Assembly: GCA_965227095.1 (NCBI GenBank)
Contig: CBDDFL010000001.1
Span: forward strand, 2,914,001 to 2,978,000
DNA from: JANQMY01 sp965227095
Lineage (GTDB): Bacteria > Pseudomonadota > Alphaproteobacteria > JANQMY01
Length of the DNA stretch: 64,000 bases
Direction: 5' to 3'
This document shows positions 43,599 through 53,420 of the stretch, piece after piece. The translations under genes were made by a program, and so were the position numbers. Under the pieces are notes generated by a model. The model was given only the letters and a program-made list of their open reading frames with translations. It ran no database searches and was not told where the DNA came from. The first letter of the stretch is position 1. Each line of letters opens with the position of its first letter.

Positions 43599-44957
43599 CT
43601 ACCGATAGGTGACGGCTTTGACCGCTTCGGCAATTTCCGCAGGCGTGGGCAAGGCCAGGGCCTCAAGATTGGCCGCATAGGGCATAGGCACATCCTCACC
43701 CGAAATACGGGTTACCGGCGCATCGAGATAGTCAAATGCTTGCTCCATGACGACGGCGGAAACTTCAGCGCCGATCCCGCAAGTGGGCCAACCTTCCTCC
43801 ACGGTCACCAGACGATTGGTTTTCTGAACCGATTGAATGATCGTGTCCGTATCCAGCGGACGCAAGGAGCGCAGATCGATGACTTCAACTGAAATGTTTT
43901 CGCCCTCAAGCAATTGGGCTGCTTCCAGAGCGTAGGCCACCGCGCGGCTATGGGCGGTGATGGTAACGTCCGTCCCGGCCTTTACGATTTTGGCTTTACC
44001 GATAGGGACCAGCCAGTCCTCCGTATCGGGAACATCAAACTTCTGCCCATACATGATTTCGTTTTCAAGGAACACGACCGGGTTCGGATCCCGAATGGCC
44101 GACTTCAAAAGCCCTTTGGCATCCGCCGCGCTGTATGGCGCCACCACTTTTAAGCCCGGCACATGGGCGTACCAAGATGAATAGTCCTGGCTGTGTTGGG
44201 CGGCAACGCGCGACGCGGCGCCGTTGGGCCCGCGAAACACGATGGGACAGCCCATCTGACCGCCCGACATATAAAGCGTTTTGGCCGCTGAATTGATGAT
44301 CTGGTCAATGGCCTGCATGGCGAAGTTCATGGTCATGAACTCAACAATGGGGCGCAGGCCGCCGAACCCGGCACCGACGCCCAGACCGGCAAAGCCATGT
44401 TCGGTGATCGGGGTATCAATGACGCGCTTGGCACCAAATTCTTCCAGCAAGCCCTGGGTGACTTTATACGCGCCTTGATATTGGGCGACCTCTTCACCCA
44501 TGACGAACACTTTTCCATCGCGGCGCATTTCTTCAGCCATGGCATCGCGCAAGGCTTCGCGAACCGTCAGCGTCACGGTGGCCCCGTCATAGTCCGGCTC
44601 TGCCGAGACAGGAACACCCGCAGGGGCAGCCTTTGGCGTTGGTGCCGGTACGGCCGCGGGAGCAGGTGCTTCTTCTTGGGAAGGTGCGTCCGCAACGGGC
44701 GCCGCGGCGCCCCCATCTTCACCGGCGATCTGTGCGATGGGCACATTGACCTTCACGCCTTCGCTGCCTTCCGGGACCAGAATTTTGCTGATGGTCCCTT
44801 CATCCACAGCTTCGACTTCCATAGTGGCTTTATCGGTCTCGATTTCTGCGATTACGTCTCCGGAAGAGACGGTGTCCCCTTCCTTCACGAACCACTTCGC
44901 CAGCGTTCCCTCTTCCATGGTGGGCGATAGCGCGGGCATGAGAATGTCGATCGCCAT
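43599..44957 (-). CDS. pdhB: Pyruvate dehydrogenase E1 beta subunit with N-terminal lipoyl domain
   Basis: The 452-aa protein is longer than classical E1-beta because residues 1-80 are a lipoyl domain (EIETDKATMEVEA) almost like that of pdhC, followed by a Pro/Ala linker to about residue 125. The E1-beta core then begins (TVREALRDAMAEEM) and runs through EEVAQYQGAYKVTQGL to the C-terminal transketolase half (VTVEEGWPTCGIG). The extra lipoyl domain on E1-beta is typical of alphaproteobacteria. The gene lies between pdhA and pdhC. Confidence 0.95.
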   Translation of the reverse strand: MAIDILMPALSPTMEEGTLAKWFVKEGDTVSSGDVIAEIETDKATMEVEAVDEGTISKILVPEGSEGVKVNVPIAQIAGEDGGAAAPVADAPSQEEAPAPAAVPAPTPKAAPAGVPVSAEPDYDGATVTLTVREALRDAMAEEMRRDGKVFVMGEEVAQYQGAYKVTQGLLEEFGAKRVIDTPITEHGFAGLGVGAGFGGLRPIVEFMTMNFAMQAIDQIINSAAKTLYMSGGQMGCPIVFRGPNGAASRVAAQHSQDYSSWYAHVPGLKVVAPYSAADAKGLLKSAIRDPNPVVFLENEIMYGQKFDVPDTEDWLVPIGKAKIVKAGTDVTITAHSRAVAYALEAAQLLEGENISVEVIDLRSLRPLDTDTIIQSVQKTNRLVTVEEGWPTCGIGAEVSAVVMEQAFDYLDAPVTRISGEDVPMPYAANLEALALPTPAEIAEAVKAVTYR

Positions 44958-44997
44958 AAGTGTTTAGTCTCCGGTCTGGTCGCGGCTCGCTACCCGA

Positions 44998-46023
44998 TCA
45001 AATCAAAATATCCGTATACAGCTCTTCAGGTGCTGGTTCCGGGCTTGTTTGTGCAAAATCCGCCGCGTCGGCCACAACAGCGCGGATTTCCTTGTCGATT
45101 TCTTTTAGGTCGTCTTCGCTTGCATGACCTCCGGTCATCAAACGCTCCTTCACCATCTCGATCGGGTCGTGATGTTCGCGCACTTCCTTAACTTCTTCGC
45201 GCGTCCTGTACTTCGCCGGGTCGGACATGGAGTGGCCGCGATAGCGATAGGTTTTCATTTCAAGGATAAAGGGGCCATTGCCTTCACGGCACCATTGCAC
45301 CGCTTTTTGGCCGGCCTCATTGACAGCCACCACATCCATACCGTCCACTTCTTCGCCCGGTATGTTAAAGCTGGCGCCACGGCGATAGAGATGGGTTTCC
45401 GCACTTGCTCTTTGTACCGATGTACCCATGGCGTATTGGTTGTTCTCTATGATGTACACAACAGGCAGGGACCACAGTTCCGCCATATTGAAACTTTCAT
45501 AGACTTGCCCCTGATTAGCGGCACCGTCGCCGAAATAGGTCAGGCAGACACGATCGGTATCGTTATAAACATTTGAAAACGCAAGGCCGGTACCAAGCGG
45601 CACTTGCGCCGCGACAATCCCATGCCCCCCAAAGAAATTCTTTTCGCGGCTGAACATATGCATGGAACCGCCCTTGCCTTTCGACAGGCCGCCAGAACGC
45701 CCCGTGAGTTCCGCCATGACGCCGCGCGCATCCATGCCGCAGGCCAACATGTGGCCGTGATCTCGGTACCCCGTGATGACCTGGTCGCTTTCTTCAATTG
45801 CGGCCTGCATGCCCACCACAACGGCTTCTTGCCCGATATAAAGATGGCAAAACCCGCCGATGAGCCCCATGCCATACATCTGGCCGGCCTTTTCTTCAAA
45901 GCGCCGGATCAGCAACATTTCCCGATAATAGTTCAACAGTGTTTCCTTGCCGGGATCGGCCGCTTTGCCGTTCGACTTTTTGGAGGCTGCTGATTTTGCG
46001 CGGGGGGCTTTTGATGTGGACAT
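44998..46023 (-). CDS. pdhA: Pyruvate dehydrogenase E1 alpha subunit
   Basis: The 341-aa protein has the thiamine pyrophosphate motif GDGAANQGQVYESFNMAELW...IIENN and the regulatory/active-site loop YRYRGHSMSDPAKYRT. The N-terminus is Lys/Ser/Ala-rich and likely disordered. It decarboxylates pyruvate with pdhB as the E1 heterotetramer. The ATG at 46023 is chosen over a TTG at 46038. It leads the pdh operon, 40 bp before pdhB. Confidence 0.95.
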   Translation of the reverse strand: MSTSKAPRAKSAASKKSNGKAADPGKETLLNYYREMLLIRRFEEKAGQMYGMGLIGGFCHLYIGQEAVVVGMQAAIEESDQVITGYRDHGHMLACGMDARGVMAELTGRSGGLSKGKGGSMHMFSREKNFFGGHGIVAAQVPLGTGLAFSNVYNDTDRVCLTYFGDGAANQGQVYESFNMAELWSLPVVYIIENNQYAMGTSVQRASAETHLYRRGASFNIPGEEVDGMDVVAVNEAGQKAVQWCREGNGPFILEMKTYRYRGHSMSDPAKYRTREEVKEVREHHDPIEMVKERLMTGGHASEDDLKEIDKEIRAVVADAADFAQTSPEPAPEELYTDILI

Positions 46024-46167
46024 AGGTAAGGCGAACAATCCGTTGATATAGACGTTGGTGCCTGTGGCCGGTGGCTACGCTCCTATACCACGGACATTAG
46101 GTAAGGTCGTTGCGAAGTTCGATACAAATCACCAATAGTTGGAAACGAAACGTCACTATAGGCGTAA

Positions 46168-46479
46168 CTATCGATCCCGAAAAATTACGATCTCGTCTTC
46201 GCGTCCATACCCCAGCAATAACCTAAGACGTTCATCGAGAATGTCAGGGTCAATCTGCCCTGGTTTCATCAGTTCGATACGGCGTTCGATTTCCGCCCGT
46301 TGAGCAACGAGTTCCGAAAGTTGCACTTCTTTATGTGCAATTCGCTTCTCGATATCTGTCCGTGTAATCAAACCATGGGCGCCATAGATCGCATGGAACG
46401 CGTAATACAGCACGATCGCGCTGCAAATGAGCGGCAAGCGTCCGGTGGTTAATAATCTGCGGAAAATAGATTGGTTCAT
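46168..46479 (-). CDS. ftsB: FtsB/DivIC-family cell division protein
   Basis: The 103-aa bitopic protein has one membrane helix (about residues 15-33), then a coiled coil of about 45 residues (RTDIEKRIAHKEVQLSELV...), and an end LDERLRLLLGYGREDEIVIF typical of FtsB/DivIC. It joins FtsL and FtsQ at the division septum. The gene lies upstream of pdhA in the usual alphaproteobacterial order (eno-ftsB-pdhA). A possible CtrA-like site lies about 80 bp upstream. Confidence 0.88.
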   Translation of the reverse strand: MNQSIFRRLLTTGRLPLICSAIVLYYAFHAIYGAHGLITRTDIEKRIAHKEVQLSELVAQRAEIERRIELMKPGQIDPDILDERLRLLLGYGREDEIVIFRDR

Positions 46480-46560
46480 GTGCGTTGAGAAATACCAGCA
46501 GATTCGGGAGTTTACGGAATAATTTTGGGCTGTGACCTAAATGTTTTTCGCGAATAAGGG

Positions 46561-46586
46561 TTAAGAAAAAGTTACATGTTAACGAT
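46561..46586. promoter_or_regulatory. Possible CtrA-type binding sites upstream of ftsB
   Basis: The sequence has TTAA-N7-TTAC (46561-46575), one mismatch from the alphaproteobacterial CtrA consensus TTAA-N7-TTAA, followed by TTAACGAT (46579-46586), one mismatch from the half-site TTAACCAT. It lies in the divergent gap between ftsB and the GST gene, where a cell-cycle promoter would be expected. The match may be chance in AT-rich DNA. Confidence 0.3.
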
Positions 46587-46733
46587 GTCAACATAGATCA
46601 GGAGAACGCAATAAGAACACGTCAAAACTCGTCGAATTAAAAACTGCAATGGGATGGTGCAGCTATTTTGGTTTCGTTTTCGAACCCAATCTGACAGGCT
46701 TGCGGCAAAACAGGATCAATAAGGATCTCTCCC

Positions 46734-47531
46734 ATGGCCGACCTTCGGATCTTTTCCTATCTGCCCAATCCAAGGCTCTATAAGGCCACCATTGCGGCGC
46801 GCTATTCCGGGGCCACCATTGAGGTGATCGGCGCAAAACCCACCGAGCTGCCAAATTGGCTATGGGATTATGACGCTCGTGAATTGTCGGAAGCGGATCG
46901 TGTGGAGACCTCCCCTTACGCCCGCACCGCAAAGACAGGCTTTGCGGGTGTCTTGTTCAAGACCGATGCGTTCATGCAGGCAAACCCCTATGGTTCGGTT
47001 CCCTGTGCATTCGGCGACGGCGGCGAAATCGGCATCTTTGAATCGAACAGCATTTTGCGGGCCGCGGCTCGGCTCGGGCGGAACGCACCAGATCTCTATG
47101 GCGGTGGTCCATTGATGGAAGCCCGCATTGACGGCTTTCTGGACCGCACCCTCATTCTGAACCGCGACACGCAACGCTATTTGTTGTCAGGACGGACCGG
47201 CATGACACCCGAGCTCCATGCCGAGATTGTCGACGCGTTCGTTTCGTATCTTGGCGGGCTCGAAGAAGCACTCAAAACCAACGCCTATCTGGCGAGCGAT
47301 GTGTTGACCATCGCCGACATCGCCTTTGCGTGTGAGGTGTGCCAGATGTCGAACGAATTACGATTTAAGGAAACGCTCGACCAGGCGGGTCTGCCATTGA
47401 TTACGCCCAAATTCTTTGAATTCTCGCGCACAGCAACACACCTGGCAAAACTTCTCGACGAACCAAACTTCGCGGAAGACCTTGGCCGGTACTACGATAA
47501 GCTGATCAGTACGCGGGACTTAGCCCTTTAG
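46734..47531 (+). CDS. Glutathione S-transferase family protein
   Basis: The 265-aa protein is a two-domain GST-like protein. A thioredoxin-fold N-terminal part (residues 1-105) carries the family element NPYGSVPCAFGDGGEIGIFESNSILR, and an all-helical C-terminal domain has a conserved N-capping motif (SDVLTIADIAFACE). It resembles the EF1-gamma/GSTB-like branch. Substrates are unknown. The catalytic residue of the N-terminal domain cannot be assigned confidently. The 3' end overlaps the convergent eno gene by 12 bp. Confidence 0.8.
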   Translation: MADLRIFSYLPNPRLYKATIAARYSGATIEVIGAKPTELPNWLWDYDARELSEADRVETSPYARTAKTGFAGVLFKTDAFMQANPYGSVPCAFGDGGEIGIFESNSILRAAARLGRNAPDLYGGGPLMEARIDGFLDRTLILNRDTQRYLLSGRTGMTPELHAEIVDAFVSYLGGLEEALKTNAYLASDVLTIADIAFACEVCQMSNELRFKETLDQAGLPLITPKFFEFSRTATHLAKLLDEPNFAEDLGRYYDKLISTRDLAL

Positions 47532-48794
47532 AATTGACGTACCCGCATATTCGGCTGCGGGGCCCAGTTCTTCTTCAATACGGATAAGCTGATTGTATTT
47601 CGCCAACCGGTCCGAGCGTGCCAAAGAGCCCGTTTTGATTTGCCCGCAATTTGTAGCCACAGCAAGGTCGGCAATGGTTGCGTCTTCGGTTTCGCCCGAA
47701 CGGTGGGACATCACGGCTGTGTAAGACGCACGGTGGGCCATATCCACAGCTTCGAGGGTTTCCGTCAAAGTGCCGATTTGGTTGACCTTAACCAGAATGG
47801 AATTGGCAGTGCCCTTTTCGATACCGTCAGCAAGTCTGGCTGGGTTGGTGACAAACAAATCATCCCCCACAAGCTGCACTTTGTTGCCAATGGCGCTGGT
47901 CAATTCGGCCCAGCCATCCCAGTCATCTTCCGCAAGACCATCTTCGATGCTGATGATTGGATAGCGGGAGACAAGATCTTCGTAATAGGCCGTCATGCCC
48001 GCGGCATCCAAGGTTTTACCTTCGCCTTCAAGCACATACTTGCCGTCCTTGAAAAACTCCGTGGAGGCGGAATCAAGTGCCAGATAAATATCCGCCCCCG
48101 GATTATACCCGGCCGCTTCAATGGCTTTCATGATGAACCCAAGTGCCTCATCGGTGGAATTCAAGGCAGGTGCAAACCCGCCCTCATCCCCCACATTGGT
48201 GTTATGGCCCGCGTCTTTCAGAAGCTTCTTGAGTGTCTGAAACACTTCCGCGCCCATCCGCACGCCTTCGGCGATTGATCCCGCGGACACCGGCATGATC
48301 ATGAATTCCTGAATGTCGATCGGATTGTCCGCATGCGCACCGCCATTCAAGATATTCATCATAGGCACGGGAAGGATCCGTGCGCTGGGTCCACCTATGT
48401 AGCGGTAGAGCGGCAATCCGGAAGAGGCGGACGCCGCTTTTGCAATTGCCAGGGACACCCCCAGAATGGCATTCGCCCCTAGGGACGATTTGTTGTCCGT
48501 CCCGTCGAGCTCTAGCATGACACGATCCAAGGCCACTTGCTCGACCGCATCCAGGCCTTGCAGCGCTTCGAATATCGGCCCCATGACGGCATCGACCGCC
48601 TGCTGAACACCTTTGCCGCCATAACGGTCATCACCATCTCGAAGCTCCACAGCTTCATGCGCCCCGGTCGATGCGCCAGACGGAACGCCGGCGCGCCCAG
48701 CCCCCCCATCCTCAAGCACCACGTCCACTTCGACCGTCGGATTACCGCGACTATCCAGTATTTCGCGGGCCATGATATCGACAATTGCACTCAT
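47520..48794 (-). CDS. eno: Enolase
   Basis: The 424-aa protein has all the enolase signatures: the start IARE(I)LDSRGNPTVEVDV, GASTGAHEA, LDGTDNKSSLGANAILG, the magnesium-binding residues in SIEDGLAEDD, KVNQIGTLTET, and SHRSGETED near the C-terminus. It interconverts 2-phosphoglycerate and phosphoenolpyruvate. A GGAAAG site precedes the ATG. It is 67 bp downstream of the NSS transporter gene in the same direction. Confidence 0.97.
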   Translation of the reverse strand: MSAIVDIMAREILDSRGNPTVEVDVVLEDGGAGRAGVPSGASTGAHEAVELRDGDDRYGGKGVQQAVDAVMGPIFEALQGLDAVEQVALDRVMLELDGTDNKSSLGANAILGVSLAIAKAASASSGLPLYRYIGGPSARILPVPMMNILNGGAHADNPIDIQEFMIMPVSAGSIAEGVRMGAEVFQTLKKLLKDAGHNTNVGDEGGFAPALNSTDEALGFIMKAIEAAGYNPGADIYLALDSASTEFFKDGKYVLEGEGKTLDAAGMTAYYEDLVSRYPIISIEDGLAEDDWDGWAELTSAIGNKVQLVGDDLFVTNPARLADGIEKGTANSILVKVNQIGTLTETLEAVDMAHRASYTAVMSHRSGETEDATIADLAVATNCGQIKTGSLARSDRLAKYNQLIRIEEELGPAAEYAGTSILKG

Positions 48795-48861
48795 TTTTTT
48801 GCTTTCCTTGAAACGGTCATGAAATGGCTGGGGACTTGGAAGCCCCTGATGCGGCCATGCT

Positions 48862-50235
48862 TTAGGTCAAATTGAACAGAAATACAGCACCAATTGCGAC
48901 AGGTGCGGCAAAACGGATCAAGAAGTACCAGAGCTTGAAAATAAGGGTGTCGCTCATGCCGGTTTCTTCCAAAACCGTGGACTTCGACATCGCCCAACCA
49001 GCGAAAATGGCGATCAGCATTCCGCCGAGGGGAAGTAGAATATTAGAGGATATGTAATCGAACATATCAAACCAGTTCTTGCCTTCCAGCAATGGAATAA
49101 AGCCAAGCGGATGCCAATCAGCCCAGATATTGAACGAGAAAACGGAGCCAAGTCCGATAACCCACGCCACCGATGCCCCGCTGATCGCTGCGGTGAGACG
49201 GCTGACGTCCAGGTTCTCTTCAACCCAGGCGACAAAGATTTCCAGCATGGAAATTGAGGACGTTATCGCGGCCACAAGCAGCAACATAAAGAACACAAAC
49301 GAAACGATGCCGCCAAAGGGCATTTGGCCGAATGCAACCGGCAGCGTCACGAAAACCAAACCCGGGCCCGCCCCTGGTTCCAAATTGAACTGAAACACAA
49401 TTGGGAAAATCAGTAGCCCTGCTAGAATTGCAATACCCGTGTCAGCCAGTGAGATGACAACTGCGGATTGGGGAAGTTTTACATCTCTGTTCAAGTAAGA
49501 GCCGTAAGTCAGCATGATCGCAACACCAACCCCGACGGAAAAGAAGGCTTGGCCAACCGCAGCAAGCACAACCTCCGGCGTGATCTTTGAGAAATCAGCG
49601 GAAAACAGAAACGTCACCGCCGCCGCAAAATCGCCTTCGATGGCTGCGAAGATCACCAATCCAAACATCATCAAGGCCAGAGCCGGCATGAGAATTCGAA
49701 CTGCCGGCTCGATCCCCCGCTGAAGACCGCGCGAGACGATGAAGCCCGTCAAGGCCATAAAGACCGCATGATAGATCGTGAGCTGCCCCGCATCGGCCAA
49801 CAACGCATCGAATTGTTGCGTCACCGCTTCCGGCGTCGCTGTCGCGAAATTGCCTTGGGCCGCGCTAATGACATAGGCCACCACCCAGCCGCCGATCACT
49901 GAATAAAAAGTCAAAATCATGAAGGCGGCGATCATACCCGACCATCCGAACACGGACCAACCGGCCGAGCGACCTTCTTCTTTCGCAACTTTCTTAACAG
50001 CATCAACGGCGTTCAACCCGCCGCGTCGCCCGATGGATAACTCGGCCAGCACCAACGGCATGGCGATGAAAAGAATGCAGCCAAGATAAACAATGACGAA
50101 GGCGCCCCCGCCGTTCTCACCCGCTTCATACGGAAACCGCCAAAAATTGCCGAGACCAACGGCGGATCCCACAGCCGCAAAAATAAATCCAAGACGTGAA
50201 GACCAATGACTATGGTGTCCCGCTGCAACCGCCAT
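48862..50235 (-). CDS. NSS-family sodium-dependent transporter (LeuT/SNF-like)
   Basis: The 457-aa protein has about 11 membrane helices. The family start SSRLGFIFAAVGSAVGLGNFWRFPYEAGENGGGAF holds the helix-1 substrate and Na+ site. It symports an amino acid or related solute with Na+; the substrate is not predictable from sequence. It lies between kdsA and eno, which are often adjacent in alphaproteobacteria, so it may be an inserted gene. A 40-bp gap separates it from kdsA. Confidence 0.88.
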   Translation of the reverse strand: MAVAAGHHSHWSSRLGFIFAAVGSAVGLGNFWRFPYEAGENGGGAFVIVYLGCILFIAMPLVLAELSIGRRGGLNAVDAVKKVAKEEGRSAGWSVFGWSGMIAAFMILTFYSVIGGWVVAYVISAAQGNFATATPEAVTQQFDALLADAGQLTIYHAVFMALTGFIVSRGLQRGIEPAVRILMPALALMMFGLVIFAAIEGDFAAAVTFLFSADFSKITPEVVLAAVGQAFFSVGVGVAIMLTYGSYLNRDVKLPQSAVVISLADTGIAILAGLLIFPIVFQFNLEPGAGPGLVFVTLPVAFGQMPFGGIVSFVFFMLLLVAAITSSISMLEIFVAWVEENLDVSRLTAAISGASVAWVIGLGSVFSFNIWADWHPLGFIPLLEGKNWFDMFDYISSNILLPLGGMLIAIFAGWAMSKSTVLEETGMSDTLIFKLWYFLIRFAAPVAIGAVFLFNLT

Positions 50236-50275
50236 TCTTCCCTCCCGAAATTTTTCCCATGTGCTGTTTGGATTT

Positions 50276-51124
50276 CTAGTTTGGGGGTGTGCGCCGCGAC
50301 TTCACCAGTACATCAATGTCGCGTAACTCCTCCAGAAGGCCCTGAAGGTCTTTCAAGTGCAACATATTCGGGCCATCCGACGGCGCATTATCCGGATCTT
50401 GGTGGGTTTCGATGAAAACCGATGCCACGCCCACGGCGACGGCCGCCCGCGCCAGGGCCGGCACAAATCTGCGGTCCCCCCCAGTCGACGCCCCCTGTCC
50501 CCCCGGCTGCTGAACCGAGTGGGTCGCATCAAACACGACAGGCGCACCCGTTTCCGCCAAAACCGGAAGCGCCCTCATATCAGATACCAAGGTATTATAG
50601 CCAAAGCTCGCCCCACGTTCCGTGACCATCACATTGGGGTTTCCCGTTCCGGTTATTTTTGCCACCACGTTTTTCATATCCCATGGGGCAAGAAACTGGC
50701 CTTTTTTAACATTGACCACACATCCCGTTTCCGCGGCGGCGACGAGAAGATTTGTTTGCCGGCATAAGAACGCCGGGATCTGGAGAACATCCACGACTTT
50801 TGCGGCTTCCGCGCATTGGTCATTTTCGTGAACATCCGTAAGGACCGGCAGCCCTGTACTTTTTTTGATCTCCTCGAAAATAGGCAGCGCTTTGTCCAAA
50901 CCGATGCCCCTGCCAGCTGTGAGGCTGGTTCGATTGGCCTTATCAAAGGATGTCTTGTAGACGATCCCAATCCCAACTTTTTCCGATACCTCTTTAATGG
51001 CGGCCGCCATTTCCAGCGCGTGCGCCCGGCTTTCCAAAGCACAGGGACCAGCAATAATCGACAGGGGACTTTCGTTCCCTACTTTAATCGATCCGATTTC
51101 GACGGTGGTGTTGGCCTGGGTCAC
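50276..51124 (-). CDS. kdsA: 3-deoxy-8-phosphooctulonate synthase
   Basis: The 282-aa DAHP-synthase-type TIM barrel has the signature GPCALESRAHALEMA (about residue 26), FDKANRTS, TDVHENDQC and DATHSVQQPGG. It condenses PEP with arabinose 5-phosphate to make KDO-8-phosphate for lipopolysaccharide. It is 30 bp downstream of pyrG, in the same direction, and upstream of the NSS gene. Confidence 0.95.
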   Translation of the reverse strand: MTQANTTVEIGSIKVGNESPLSIIAGPCALESRAHALEMAAAIKEVSEKVGIGIVYKTSFDKANRTSLTAGRGIGLDKALPIFEEIKKSTGLPVLTDVHENDQCAEAAKVVDVLQIPAFLCRQTNLLVAAAETGCVVNVKKGQFLAPWDMKNVVAKITGTGNPNVMVTERGASFGYNTLVSDMRALPVLAETGAPVVFDATHSVQQPGGQGASTGGDRRFVPALARAAVAVGVASVFIETHQDPDNAPSDGPNMLHLKDLQGLLEELRDIDVLVKSRRTPPN

Positions 51125-51154
51125 GGTTGCGCCCTCTTTAAGTGATCTATGCGT

Positions 51155-52783
51155 TTATACCAGTCGAGATTGGGTGACTGCCGCTTCGACAAATGACGCA
51201 AATAGAGGGTGCGGGTCAAACGGTTTGGACTTTAGTTCCGGGTGGAATTGAACCCCCACAAACCAGGGATGATCTTGAATCTCGATGATTTCAGGCAATA
51301 AACCATCGGGCGACACGCCCGAAACCTTCATGCCCAGTTCTTCGAGCTGTGGCCGGTATTGCATATTTACTTCATAGCGATGGCGATGCCGTTCTTTGAT
51401 GTCCGTGGTGCCGTAGATGGCCGCCGCTTTACTATCTGCCGATAAAACCGCGTCATAGGATCCAAGGCGCATGGTTCCGCCCAGATCGCTCTTCTCGTTG
51501 CGGCTTTGAAGCTCACCTTCTTTAAGCCATTCCTTCATCAGCCCCACCACAGGATTCGCGCAGGGGCCGAATTCAGATGACGTCGCATTCGGCAATCCGC
51601 CAAGGCTCCGAAGCGTTTCGATAACCGCCATTTGCATACCGAAACAGATACCGAAATAGGGAATCCGATGGATGCGTGCAAAACGTGCCGCTGCAATCTT
51701 TCCTTCGGAGCCCCGTTCGCCGAAACCGCCCGGCACGAGGATGCCATGCACATTCTCAAGCTGTTGAATTGCGGATTCTTGCTCAAAGATCTCTGACTCG
51801 AACCATTCCAGGTCGACTTTGACATTGTTCGCAATGCCGCCATGAACCAGCGCTTCCGTCAGGGATTTGTAAGCGTCCTTCAGGCCCATATATTTGCCGA
51901 CAATACCTATCCGGACTTTGCCTTCCGGTTCGCTTACCCGCCGGCTAATCTGTTGCCACTTGGTCAGGTCGGGCGGCGGCACATCCTGCATGCCGAAGGC
52001 CGCCAAAACCTGATCGTCAAATCCCTCATCGTGATAACTGCTCGGCACATCATAGATGGAGCCCACATCCAGGGCTTGGATGACGGCCTCCGGACGCACA
52101 TTGCAGAAAAGCGCAATCTTGCGTCTCTCTTCAGCCGGAATTTCACGGTCGCATCGGCACAACAACACATCTGGTTGAATACCGATGGAACGCAGCTCCT
52201 TCACCGAGTGCTGCGTTGGCTTGGTCTTCAGTTCACCGGCACTGGCCACAAATGGCATGAGGGTGAGGTGGACGAACATCGTACTCTGGCGGGGCAGCTC
52301 ATTGCTAAGTTGCCGGATCGCTTCAAAGAATGGCAGCCCTTCGATGTCGCCAACCGTTCCGCCGATCTCACATAGAACGAAGTCTAGGTCCTGTGTTTCG
52401 TTCACAATGAATTCTTTGATGGCATCGGTAACGTGAGGAATAACTTGGACCGTCCCGCCGAGGTAATCTCCCCGGCGCTCTTTAGCGATAATCCCCTGGT
52501 AAATCTTGCCCGTCGTCACATTGTCGGACCGCGCCGACGGCACGCCCGTAAAACGTTCGTAATGCCCCAAGTCGAGGTCCGTTTCGGCACCGTCATCGGT
52601 GACGAAGACCTCGCCGTGCTGATGTGGGCTCATCGTGCCTGGATCAACATTGAGATAGGGGTCAAGCTTGCGAAGCCGCACGCGAAAACCGCGCGCTTGT
52701 AGCAACGCACCAAGTGCCGCTGACGCCAACCCTTTGCCAAGTGAAGAGACCACGCCGCCAGTTATGAAAATGAACCGCGCCAT
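51155..52783 (-). CDS. pyrG: CTP synthase
   Basis: The 542-aa protein has an N-terminal synthetase domain (start FIFITGGVVSSLGKGLASAAL, phosphate-binding loop, and DPYLNVDPGTMSPHQHGEVFVTDDG) and a C-terminal glutamine amidotransferase domain (from about residue 295), with the nucleophile Cys in FGICFGMQMAVIE and the His/Glu pair in GVQFHPELKS. It makes CTP from UTP. It lies 128 bp after secG; the gap shows no gene. Confidence 0.97.
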   Translation of the reverse strand: MARFIFITGGVVSSLGKGLASAALGALLQARGFRVRLRKLDPYLNVDPGTMSPHQHGEVFVTDDGAETDLDLGHYERFTGVPSARSDNVTTGKIYQGIIAKERRGDYLGGTVQVIPHVTDAIKEFIVNETQDLDFVLCEIGGTVGDIEGLPFFEAIRQLSNELPRQSTMFVHLTLMPFVASAGELKTKPTQHSVKELRSIGIQPDVLLCRCDREIPAEERRKIALFCNVRPEAVIQALDVGSIYDVPSSYHDEGFDDQVLAAFGMQDVPPPDLTKWQQISRRVSEPEGKVRIGIVGKYMGLKDAYKSLTEALVHGGIANNVKVDLEWFESEIFEQESAIQQLENVHGILVPGGFGERGSEGKIAAARFARIHRIPYFGICFGMQMAVIETLRSLGGLPNATSSEFGPCANPVVGLMKEWLKEGELQSRNEKSDLGGTMRLGSYDAVLSADSKAAAIYGTTDIKERHRHRYEVNMQYRPQLEELGMKVSGVSPDGLLPEIIEIQDHPWFVGVQFHPELKSKPFDPHPLFASFVEAAVTQSRLV

Positions 52784-52911
52784 GGAACAACAGATTACAA
52801 CAACCGCTCGAGGAACAACAGAGATGAGTTGCCGGATAAACCGAATTGAATGACCGGCAAACCCGAAAAAGACACCTAGTTCAGGGGATTACCCCATTTT
52901 CCAGAAAATCT

Positions 52912-53262
52912 TTATTGAGGGGACGGAATGCTTGGAATTTCAGATTCCGCTGGCGGAAGGGGCTCTACCGGCTCACTCTCTTCAATTGCGGGCGAATCAT
53001 CCACCTGATCCAAGATCGATCCTGCCGAGTCACCGCCTCGTCCAATCAGGGAAAGCGCAATACTGGTCGCGAAAAAAGCCGCTGCCAAATACGCCGTTGT
53101 CCGCGTGAGGGCGTCCGCGGCGCCTCGGGTGGTCATGAAGCCACCAGCCCCACCACCGCCGCCACCAATCCCCAGGCCGCCGCCTTCCGATCGCTGAAGC
53201 AGAACGACCGCAACCAATGCGGCTGCGACCAAGATATGGACAACTAAGAGAACGGTTTCCAT
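52912..53262 (-). CDS. secG: Preprotein translocase subunit SecG
   Basis: The 116-aa protein has two membrane helices (about residues 3-22 and 53-75), the conserved QRSEGGGLGIGGGGGGAGGFMTTRGAADALTRTTAYLA loop and a hydrophilic Glu/Pro/Ser-rich C-terminal tail of about 35 residues. It helps SecA-driven export. The tpiA-secG-pyrG order is the alphaproteobacterial norm. It is 158 bp after the tpiA stop. Confidence 0.92.
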   Translation of the reverse strand: METVLLVVHILVAAALVAVVLLQRSEGGGLGIGGGGGGAGGFMTTRGAADALTRTTAYLAAAFFATSIALSLIGRGGDSAGSILDQVDDSPAIEESEPVEPLPPAESEIPSIPSPQ

Positions 53263-53420
53263 GAATTCTTCACTTTATGTTTGCACGGCTTCGGCAGCCG
53301 TTACACGACGTAAGGGCGGAGATATAGTCTTGATGACCAAGAACTGCAAATCCTTTGGCCCCAAAGAGATAGCGGCAATTCGTTAACCAGCCCAACCTTG
53401 CCGCGCTTATCGCCCGACGA

